Assembly (NCBI GenBank): GCA_002359635.1 | Contig: DENJ01000040.1 | Location: forward strand, 874-7,546 | DNA from: Burkholderiales bacterium UBA2647 | GTDB taxonomy: Bacteria; Pseudomonadota; Gammaproteobacteria; Burkholderiales; Burkholderiaceae_E | DNA length: 6,673 nt | Direction: 5' to 3' | Shown: positions 1 through 5,300 of the stretch, one piece after another | Layout: each line of letters begins with the position of its first letter | Position numbering within the stretch: position 1 is the stretch's first letter | Notes under the pieces: model-generated | Databases searched by the model: none | What the model was told of the DNA's origin: nothing | The model's input: the letters and a program-made list of their open reading frames with translations, nothing else | Made by a program: the position numbers and the translations under genes

Positions 1-479
1 GCAGCGCTCAGTTCCTCTTGGTTCACCAAAATGCCGCCCTGAAAAACATCTTCAAACAAAAACATCGGCTCTTTGGGCAAGCCCACATCAATCTTGTAAA
101 TATCTGAGCCAAAAACCGTCTGGCCAAATCCGTCCATGAAATAAGTGATGCCCAACGTCGCCATTAATAAAGTCACGCCTTCTTGGTTAACAAGCTTTCC
201 TAGGACAAAGCGTTCGACCACCCAGGCAAGCATCACCATCACCCCCATAGCCAAGATAAAGGCCATCAGATTGACCAAGGCCTTGTGCTCGATACCGAGC
301 AAAGCTGGGATCCATTCGGCAAAGCGTGCCATCGCCAGCGCAGCGAACAAAACCATGGCGCCTTGGGCAAAGTTAAATACCCCCGACGCTTTAAAAATCA
401 GCACGAAACCAAGAGCAACCAGCGAATACAACATGCCAGTCATTAAGCCGCCAATGAAGGTTTCCAGAAACGGACCCAT
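1..479 (-). CDS. livH: Branched-chain amino acid-type ABC transporter permease (LivH family), 3' end cut off by window
   Basis: This is the N-terminal 159 codons of an inner-membrane permease of the LivH family. LivH pairs with LivM to form the channel of a high-affinity ABC importer. The reading frame is open from the ATG at 479 to the left edge, with no stop, so roughly half of a usual ~300-residue LivH is present. Hydrophobic segments are visible at about residues 7-29, 38-52 and 66-88, with another starting near 103. The family hallmark FNFAQG lies at 35-40, just after the first membrane segment, and VVER at 87-90 fits the cytoplasmic loop. The start is supported by AAGGG at 486-490, six bases upstream. 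It follows the ATPase gene after 118 bases, in the same direction. Liv-type systems also import aromatic, acyl or urea-like substrates, so the ligand is open. The neighbouring acyl-CoA synthetase argues for an organic acid rather than an amino acid (inference). Confidence 0.93.
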   Translation of the reverse strand, partial: MGPFLETFIGGLMTGMLYSLVALGFVLIFKASGVFNFAQGAMVLFAALAMARFAEWIPALLGIEHKALVNLMAFILAMGVMVMLAWVVERFVLGKLVNQEGVTLLMATLGITYFMDGFGQTVFGSDIYKIDVGLPKEPMFLFEDVFQGGILVNQEELSA

Positions 480-597
480 GTTTAACCCTTATAAGACGCG
501 AAAAGACAATTCATGGCCAAGCCTGTGTGTGCCGGTACGGCGATAAAAGGCCTAAACCTCATGCCGCCAGCGCGCTTTATGCAAGCTGCTCACAGGT
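480..597 (-). other. 118-base gap between livG and livH with competing inverted repeats
   Basis: The gap is long for two genes of one transporter operon. It holds the livH ribosome binding site (AAGGG, 486-490). The segment around the livG stop (591-600 in plus-strand terms, CACAGGTTTA) can pair with either of two downstream minus-strand segments: TAAACCT at 553-559 or CCTGTG at 522-527. The two pairings share the same CCT, so they exclude each other. I see no GC-rich hairpin followed by a U-tract and no convincing -35/-10 pair. The gap may therefore only affect message stability or relative expression, or do nothing. The ORF crossing it on the plus strand is a shadow of livH. Confidence 0.3.
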
Positions 598-1383
598 TTA
601 ATGCGAGGTGCCCAAATAGGCGCTGATCACTTCTTCATTGCGACGGACTTCATCGGGCGTACCATCACCGATCTTTTTTCCATAATCAAGCACGACAACC
701 CGATCGGAGATATCCATCACCACACCCATATCGTGTTCGATCAGCACAATCGTGGTGCCAAACTGGTCGTTCACATCGAGCACAAAACGGCACATATCCT
801 GTTTTTCTTCGACGTTCATGCCTGCCATCGGCTCATCAAGCAACAACACCTGGGGCTCCATCGCAAGCGCACGCCCAAGATCGACCCGCTTTTGCAGGCC
901 GTAGGGCAGCCGGGCAACCGGTGTTTTCCGCCAGGCCTGAATTTCCAGAAAATCGATGATTCGCTCAACAACTTCCCGATGTTCTTGCTCTTCGCGTTCT
1001 GCAGCACCGATACGCAGGGCCTGCTGAAAAATATTCGTCTTCATTTTCAGATTGCGCCCCGACATGATGTTGTCGATGACGTTCATGCCCTTGAATAAGG
1101 CCAGGTTTTGAAAGGTCCTGGCAATACCCATCTCCGCCACTTCCCGCGAATTCATGTGATCGAAGGTCTTGCCGCGAAAGGTAATATTGCCATGTTGTGG
1201 TGTGTAGACCCCGTTAATACAGTTGAGCATTGAACTCTTGCCGGCGCCATTTGGGCCAATGATCGCGCGGATCTCGTGTTCGCGCACATCAAAACTGATA
1301 TCGGTCAAGGCCTTCACCCCGCCAAAGCTGAGCGAGATGTTCTTGACATCGAGAATCACCTCGCCAATCGCTTGCCGGCTCAT
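598..1383 (-). CDS. livG: Branched-chain amino acid-type ABC transporter ATP-binding protein (LivG family)
   Basis: This 261-residue cytoplasmic ATPase powers the Liv-type importer, working with LivH/LivM and usually a second ATPase, LivF. Numbering from the ATG at 1383, the Walker A loop GPNGAGKS is at 43-50, the Q-loop TFQN at 90-93, the signature LPYGLQ at 159-164, Walker B VLLLDEP at 179-185, and the H-loop histidine at 217 (IEHDM). The signature departs from LSGGQ, but LivG proteins as a family carry such variants (E. coli has LAYGDQ), so it is probably active. The length is normal for LivG. A TTG codon directly upstream (1386) would add one residue. I prefer the ATG because it overlaps the synthetase stop codon as TGATG, a common arrangement for translational coupling. 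The C-terminal part with DYGKKIGDG and AYLG is typical of LivG. No other function is likely. Confidence 0.95.
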   Translation of the reverse strand: MSRQAIGEVILDVKNISLSFGGVKALTDISFDVREHEIRAIIGPNGAGKSSMLNCINGVYTPQHGNITFRGKTFDHMNSREVAEMGIARTFQNLALFKGMNVIDNIMSGRNLKMKTNIFQQALRIGAAEREEQEHREVVERIIDFLEIQAWRKTPVARLPYGLQKRVDLGRALAMEPQVLLLDEPMAGMNVEEKQDMCRFVLDVNDQFGTTIVLIEHDMGVVMDISDRVVVLDYGKKIGDGTPDEVRRNEEVISAYLGTSH

Positions 1384-3365
1384 CAAGCAGCCTTTGCCAA
1401 GGCTTGCTGTCGCTTGGCATTCGCGATGCGGAGCGTGGCGCTGACTGCGCCGGTTCGACCGTCTTCAAACTTCACTTGCGTCTCCACATACTGACTGTCT
1501 TTGCCTGCAAACATCGCCTCTACCAGCACGGCGTACTTTTGCGCGATAAAGCCTCGCCGAACCTTTCGGGTGCGGGTGAGTTCATCATCATCGGGGTCCA
1601 ACTCTTTGTGCAAGATCAAAAAACGACTGATTTGCGAATCGGCAAGCTTGGGATCCAGCGCAAGATCGGCATTGGTCCGATTCACGCAATCCTGGATCAA
1701 GTCATAAACCTCGGCTTTCGCAGCCAGGTCGTTATAACCTGCATAAGGTAGATTTCGACGCTCAGCCCAGTTGCCGCAAGCCTCAAAGTCGATGTTCACA
1801 AAACAGCAGACTTCGGCTTGACCCTGCCCGAAGGCAACGGCTTCTTTGATGTAGGGGAAAAACTTTAATTTGTTTTCGATGTACTTGGGCGCAAACAGGG
1901 CGCCATTGGCCAACTGACCCACGTCTTTAGCGCGATCGATAATGCGCAAATGACCTTCCTGGTCAAAGTAGCCTGCGTCGCCGGTGTGGTACCAACCCTC
2001 GGCATCTCTAACTTCTGCTGTCGCCTGCGGGTTTTTATAGTACTCACGCAACAAACCAGGGCTACGCACCAGGATCTCACCGCTATCGATAATTCGGACT
2101 TCGACACCGGGGACAGGCTTACCCACGGTGTCAGCACGCACATGGCCGTCGGGTTGCACGCAAACCCAAACCGCCGTTTCGGTTGAACCGTATAGTTGCT
2201 TGAGATTAACCCCAAGTGAGCGATAAAAAGAAAACAAATCGGGTCCGATCGCTTCGCCTGCGGTGTAGGCGAGCTTGATTCGACTCATGCCAAGCGCATT
2301 GCGCAAGGGACCATAAATCAACAAGTCACCCAACTGGTATTGCAGGCGTTCGGCAAAACTCACCGTGGGGTCGCCATCAAGTATGCGACCGCCAATCCGT
2401 TTGGCCAAGGCCATATAGTGCTTAAAAAGACTACGCTTGCCGGGCGAGGCGTCTTCCATTCGAATCGTAACGGTTGTGAGCAAGCCCTCAAGCACCCGAG
2501 GCGGGGCGAAATAGTAAGTCGGACCGATCTCGCGCATATCGATCATGACGGTCTCTTGCGACTCCGGCATATTGATGGTGAAGCCGTTAATAAGCCACTG
2601 GGCATAGCTGAAAATGTTTTGACCGATCCAGGCCATCGGCAAATAAGCAAGTACTTCGTCCTGAGGGCCTAAGCCCTCTTGCTGAGAGACTGTTCGCGAG
2701 GGCAGGATCAGACTTGCATGGGTATGCACCACCCCTTTGGGATTGCCTGTGGTGCCAGAGGTGTAAAACATCGCGCAATCGTCGTGAAAACCGCCCGCAT
2801 CAACCGCCTGGCGAACCTTGCCGGGATTCGATTGTTCGTAGCGGCTACCCGCCTCAAGCAGCGTATCGATCGATTCAATGCCGCTTTGTTGGTAATTGCG
2901 CAAACCGCGATCATTGTCATAAATAATGTCGCTAAGCGCTGGGCACTGCTCGCGAATTTCCAAAACTTTGTCGGTTTGCTCTTGATCTTCAACCACCGCA
3001 ATACGAATCGCGGCGTCTCTGAACACATAAACCATTTCGGCTGCCACCGCGTCCTGATACATCGGGACCGGAATCGCACCCAAACACTGGGCAGCGATCA
3101 TGCTTGCGTAAAGCCTCGGGCGGTTGTCCCCAATGAGCGCGATATGGTCGCCGCGCTTCAGTCCACGCGCAGCCAAACCTGCAGCCATTTGCAACACCAG
3201 GGTTGATAAGGCCGACCATGTGGTGGTTTGCCAGATGCCGAGATACTTCTCGCGTATCGCGGGCGCATCAGGCCGCATGCGGGCGTGGGCGAGCAAACAC
3301 TGCGGAAATGTTAAAGATTCCATCAGTGCCCCAGCTTGAGAAGCTGAAATAGCCGGTTCGGCCAT
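1383..3365 (-). CDS. AMP-forming long-chain-type acyl-CoA synthetase, first gene of the transporter operon
   Basis: This 660-residue enzyme should convert a carboxylic acid, ATP and CoA into acyl-CoA, AMP and pyrophosphate. The ANL-superfamily motifs occur in order: phosphate-binding loop YTSGTTGNPKG at 201-211, the acyl/ATP site motif YGSTET at 392-397, YHTGD at 459-463, the hinge IIDRAKD at 475-481, and a C-terminal TRTRKVRR at 597-604 typical of long-chain (FAA1/FadD15-like) members. The length also fits that group rather than the ~550-residue short/medium-chain ligases. After the hinge the usual SGGE is replaced by QLANGALFAPKYIENK, which I recognise as a subfamily variant. The frame stays open upstream to 3692, but I place the start at 3365. 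AGGAG lies at 3376-3380 and GGAG at 3369-3372 upstream of this ATG, the extension shows no family similarity, and it would run antisense into the regulator gene. The gene overlaps livG by one base, so uptake and CoA activation are probably co-expressed. The substrate is not determined; long-chain, aromatic or alicyclic acids are all possible. Confidence 0.93.
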   Translation of the reverse strand: MAEPAISASQAGALMESLTFPQCLLAHARMRPDAPAIREKYLGIWQTTTWSALSTLVLQMAAGLAARGLKRGDHIALIGDNRPRLYASMIAAQCLGAIPVPMYQDAVAAEMVYVFRDAAIRIAVVEDQEQTDKVLEIREQCPALSDIIYDNDRGLRNYQQSGIESIDTLLEAGSRYEQSNPGKVRQAVDAGGFHDDCAMFYTSGTTGNPKGVVHTHASLILPSRTVSQQEGLGPQDEVLAYLPMAWIGQNIFSYAQWLINGFTINMPESQETVMIDMREIGPTYYFAPPRVLEGLLTTVTIRMEDASPGKRSLFKHYMALAKRIGGRILDGDPTVSFAERLQYQLGDLLIYGPLRNALGMSRIKLAYTAGEAIGPDLFSFYRSLGVNLKQLYGSTETAVWVCVQPDGHVRADTVGKPVPGVEVRIIDSGEILVRSPGLLREYYKNPQATAEVRDAEGWYHTGDAGYFDQEGHLRIIDRAKDVGQLANGALFAPKYIENKLKFFPYIKEAVAFGQGQAEVCCFVNIDFEACGNWAERRNLPYAGYNDLAAKAEVYDLIQDCVNRTNADLALDPKLADSQISRFLILHKELDPDDDELTRTRKVRRGFIAQKYAVLVEAMFAGKDSQYVETQVKFEDGRTGAVSATLRIANAKRQQALAKAA

Positions 3366-3430
3366 CGTCTCCGTGCTCCTGTGTTGTTGCTGTGATTCGC
3401 GGTGTGCGCCACAGCATTTCATTTTTTGGA

Positions 3431-3443
3431 AACTCGGAGTGTA
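3431..3443 (-). promoter_or_regulatory. Candidate -10 of the synthetase-liv operon promoter
   Basis: On the minus strand TACACT (3443-3438) matches the -10 consensus at four of six bases. No good -35 lies 17 bases upstream. The start would be near 3431, leaving a leader of about 66 bases. The missing -35 together with a dyad centred near -42 suits an activator-dependent promoter. This was judged by eye only. Confidence 0.3.
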
Positions 3444-3464
3444 AGGCTTTGCGCAAAAGCCCGG

Positions 3465-3482
3465 TTGTCGCCTGTCCGACAA
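3465..3482. promoter_or_regulatory. Operator-like dyad 1, TTGTCG-N6-CGACAA
   Basis: This is a perfect 6+6 inverted repeat with a six-base spacer, TTGTCGCCTGTCCGACAA. The geometry is that of Crp-type sites (TGTGA-N6-TCACA), with half-site TGTCG instead of TGTGA. It sits between the synthetase operon and a divergent Crp/Fnr-family regulator gene, which makes that regulator the obvious candidate ligand (inference). Confidence 0.6.
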
Positions 3483-3499
3483 TGTCACTTGAGCGACAA
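3482..3499. promoter_or_regulatory. Operator-like dyad 2, imperfect copy of dyad 1
   Basis: The sequence ATGTCACTTGAGCGACAA repeats the layout TTGTCG-N6-CGACAA with two mismatches, both in the left half. It shares one base with dyad 1, and the centres are 17 bases apart. Its spacer contains CTTGAG, the candidate -35 of the regulator's own promoter. Two adjacent copies of one pattern make a chance palindrome less likely. Confidence 0.5.
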
Positions 3500-3518
3500 T
3501 CGAATCATTGTTATAACA
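3489..3518 (+). promoter_or_regulatory. Candidate promoter of the Crp/Fnr-family regulator
   Basis: TTGAGC (3489-3494) and TATAAC (3513-3518) are separated by 18 bases and resemble sigma-70 elements (four and five of six matches). The -10 lies in the perfect palindrome TGTTATAACA (3509-3518). Transcription would start near 3525, giving a leader of about 58 bases. The -35 is inside dyad 2, so protein bound there should block polymerase, which suggests negative autoregulation (inference). Confidence 0.4.
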
Positions 3519-3582
3519 GGCTTGCACAAACCGCCAACGATCTGAATGCCCTGTATACCGATGTCTCAAACCTGCTTTTGAC

Positions 3583-4269
3583 ATGCCTAAGTCCCAGCGC
3601 CCGCTTGAACAGTTGCTCAGCGAAACACCCTGGATGGCTTCGCTCCCCGATGAACTCGCCCAACGTGTCTTGCGAGAGACCGTCACGCGCAAAGTGCCAT
3701 CTCAGGGCTTTGTCTGCCGCAAAGGCGAAACAGTCAGTGCCTGGATTGGCGTGATCAGCGGACTGGTGAAAATCAGTTCGGTATCCGCCGAAGGCAAAGC
3801 AGTCACCTTCACCGGTGTACCGAGCGGAGGCTGGTTTGGTGAGGGGTCGATGCTAAAAAATGAGCCGCGACGCTATGATGTGGTTGCATTGCGCGAAAGC
3901 CAGATCGCATACCTGCCCAAGGCATTGTTTTTGCACCTGCTTGACAACAGCATTGCCTTTAACCGTTACTTACTCATCCAGCTCAACGAGCGGCTGGGCC
4001 AGTTCATTGCTACCGTGGAACACGAACGGTTGCTTGGCCCGGAGGGAAAATTGGCCCGGATCATCGCGCAATTGTTTAATCCCGTGCTCTATCCCGGCAA
4101 CCGAAGCGAATTACAGATCTCGCAAGCCGAGCTCGGTTATCTCACCGGCTTGTCGCGTCAACGTGCCAACCAAGCCTTACAAAGCTTAGAACAAGATGGT
4201 TTGGTCGAAATCGCCTATGGCGCGATCCGTATTCTTGATCTGGAAGGCCTGCGCAGCTACGAAGCTTAG
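3583..4269 (+). CDS. Crp/Fnr-family transcriptional regulator
   Basis: This 228-residue DNA-binding regulator has an N-terminal cyclic-nucleotide-binding-type beta-barrel at about 20-125, a dimerisation helix at about 126-150, and a C-terminal winged helix at about 155-225. The phosphate-binding cassette region reads GWFGEGSMLKNEPRRYDVVA (83-102). E87 and R97 have the same ten-residue spacing as E72 and R82 of E. coli Crp, but the following Ser is Tyr98, so the ligand may not be cAMP. There is a single cysteine (C45), so an Fnr-type iron-sulfur cluster is excluded. The helix-turn-helix is ISQAELGYLTGLSRQRANQA (169-188). Its recognition helix keeps the Crp R180 equivalent (R182) but has Q183 and Q187 where Crp has E181 and R185. 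No clear Shine-Dalgarno precedes the ATG, and no better in-frame start exists. It is divergent from the synthetase-liv operon and probably regulates it. Confidence 0.92.
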   Translation: MPKSQRPLEQLLSETPWMASLPDELAQRVLRETVTRKVPSQGFVCRKGETVSAWIGVISGLVKISSVSAEGKAVTFTGVPSGGWFGEGSMLKNEPRRYDVVALRESQIAYLPKALFLHLLDNSIAFNRYLLIQLNERLGQFIATVEHERLLGPEGKLARIIAQLFNPVLYPGNRSELQISQAELGYLTGLSRQRANQALQSLEQDGLVEIAYGAIRILDLEGLRSYEA

Positions 4270-4329
4270 TGGCGCCTGCAGGCCCCGCCGATCGCAGGTA
4301 TCAGCCAGTCAAACTCCGTAGCGATAAAA

Positions 4330-5232
4330 TCAGTAACGATAAAAGCCCCAGCCCGTTTTTCGGCCAAGCCGCCCTGCCGCGACCATTTCTTTGAGCAGGG
4401 GCGCTGGCCGATACTTGGAATCATTGAAGGCTTGATAGAGCACGTCCATCACCGCAAGCTCAACGTCAAGGCCGATCATGTCGCAAAGCGCAAGCGGCCC
4501 GATGGGATGATTGCAACCTAAGCGCATGCCTGCGTCGATTTCCTCAGCACTGGCCAGGCCCTCTTGCAGGGCGAAAACCGCTTCGTTGATCATCGGGCAG
4601 AGCAGTCGGTTGACCACAAAACCTGCGCTATTTTTGACGCCAATGGGTGTTTTACCGAGAACCCTGGCAAGGGCGGCAACGGTTTGGGCAACGCTTTCAC
4701 TGGTTTGCAAGCCCGAGATGATTTCGACCAATTGCATGACCGGTACGGGATTGAAAAAATGCATGCCTACAAAGCGCTCAGGCCTGGAAGTGGCGGCGGC
4801 AAGTGCGGAGATCGAAATCGACGAGGTGTTGGTCGCTAGAATCGCTTGCGGCTTGGCGATGGTATCGACTTGTTTGAGGATGCTGCGTTTTAAGCCCTCT
4901 TGCTCAGTGGCTGCTTCGATAATCACATCGGCCTTGGCGAGCGCTGAAAGCTCGGTTGCTGTGCTTATCCGGCCAAGTATCTGCGCCTTTGCTGTCTCAT
5001 CAAGTGCTTGCTTCTTGACCTGACGATCCAGCTGCTGGGCGATGCCATGCTGGGCTTTTTCAAGCGCGGGCGCTGCGATATCTTGCAAGACCACCTCAAA
5101 GCCCGCCTGCGCACAGATCTGGGCAATGCCTTGTCCCATCGTGCCTGCGCCAATAATGCCAATCGATTGAATACCGATCATCAGCGCCTGGCTTGATGCA
5201 TCGGACAGTGCGCTGCTGCTTGCTGTGCTCAT
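4330..5232 (-). CDS. 3-hydroxybutyryl-CoA (3-hydroxyacyl-CoA) dehydrogenase
   Basis: This 300-residue cytoplasmic enzyme should oxidise L-3-hydroxyacyl-CoA to 3-ketoacyl-CoA with NAD(P)+. That is the third step of beta-oxidation, or the reverse in butyryl-type synthesis. The Rossmann motif GAGTMG is at 28-33, with acidic D51 at the end of strand two (VVLQD), which favours NAD+. The catalytic set is visible: S137 in NTSS, H158 in GMHFFNP, E170 in QLVE and N208 in FVVNR, equivalent to the Ser/His/Glu/Asn of the mammalian short-chain enzyme. The C-terminal domain holds NHPIGPLAL (241-249) and ends at GWGFYRY, as single-domain family members do; no hydratase is fused. AGGGGG at 5240-5245, seven bases upstream, supports the start at 5232. 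This gives about 17 extra Ser/Ala-rich residues before the usual MIGIQSIGIIGAG beginning (Met18). It converges on the regulator and diverges from the second ligase. PaaH or Hbd-type roles are alternatives. Confidence 0.95.
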   Translation of the reverse strand: MSTASSSALSDASSQALMIGIQSIGIIGAGTMGQGIAQICAQAGFEVVLQDIAAPALEKAQHGIAQQLDRQVKKQALDETAKAQILGRISTATELSALAKADVIIEAATEQEGLKRSILKQVDTIAKPQAILATNTSSISISALAAATSRPERFVGMHFFNPVPVMQLVEIISGLQTSESVAQTVAALARVLGKTPIGVKNSAGFVVNRLLCPMINEAVFALQEGLASAEEIDAGMRLGCNHPIGPLALCDMIGLDVELAVMDVLYQAFNDSKYRPAPLLKEMVAAGRLGRKTGWGFYRY

Positions 5233-5267
5233 GGAAAAACCCCCTGGGAAAATGCAATCGCGAGATG

Positions 5268-5296
5268 ATAATGTTTATAGGCAAGGAGAGAGACAA
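5268..5296 (-). promoter_or_regulatory. Candidate promoter of the hydroxyacyl-CoA dehydrogenase gene
   Basis: Read on the minus strand, TTGTCT (5296-5291) and CATTAT (5273-5268) are spaced by 17 bases, each matching consensus at four of six positions. The start would fall near 5261, about 28 bases before the ATG. The -35 would overlap the leader of the divergent ligase, so the two transcription units would compete in this 68-base gap. This is weak evidence by eye. Confidence 0.25.
5283..5288 (+). promoter_or_regulatory. Ribosome binding site of the second acyl-CoA ligase
   Basis: AAGGAG is a strong Shine-Dalgarno match, 12 bases before the ATG at 5301. That is longer than the usual 5-9. The later ATGs at 5313 and 5316 are still further away, so 5301 remains the best start. 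Confidence 0.5.
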
Positions 5297-5300
5297 GACG

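Noticed and set aside
159..479. Possible disrupted permease because no closed minus-strand ORF is seen in this stretch
   Set aside because: Hand translation from 479 to the left edge has no stop or frameshift; the gene simply runs out of the window.
601..1098. 165-codon plus-strand ORF opposite livG
   Set aside because: It is a shadow of a well-supported livG. It shows no recognisable domain and its composition (many His/Ile/Phe) looks like antisense translation.
2679..3206. 175-codon plus-strand ORF opposite the acyl-CoA synthetase
   Set aside because: It is fully antisense to conserved synthetase coding sequence, with no domain and no convincing start site.
3562..3583. Third operator copy (TGTC ... 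GACA) just before the regulator start
   Set aside because: The gap between TGTC and GACA is 14 bases instead of the 8 in dyads 1 and 2, and the flanking bases do not match.
3366..3692. 109-codon N-terminal extension of the acyl-CoA synthetase reading frame
   Set aside because: It has no family similarity, runs through the divergent promoter region and antisense into the regulator gene, and a better start with upstream AGGAG/GGAG exists at 3365.
4270..4329. Bidirectional terminator between the convergent regulator and dehydrogenase genes
   Set aside because: The palindrome GCCTGCAGGC (4274-4283) and the CCTGC/GCAGG pair (4275-4298) are present, but no U-tract follows in either direction, so an intrinsic terminator is not supported.
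4511..5023. 170-codon plus-strand ORF opposite the hydroxyacyl-CoA dehydrogenase
   Set aside because: It is antisense to conserved catalytic regions and is explained by the codon bias of the real gene.
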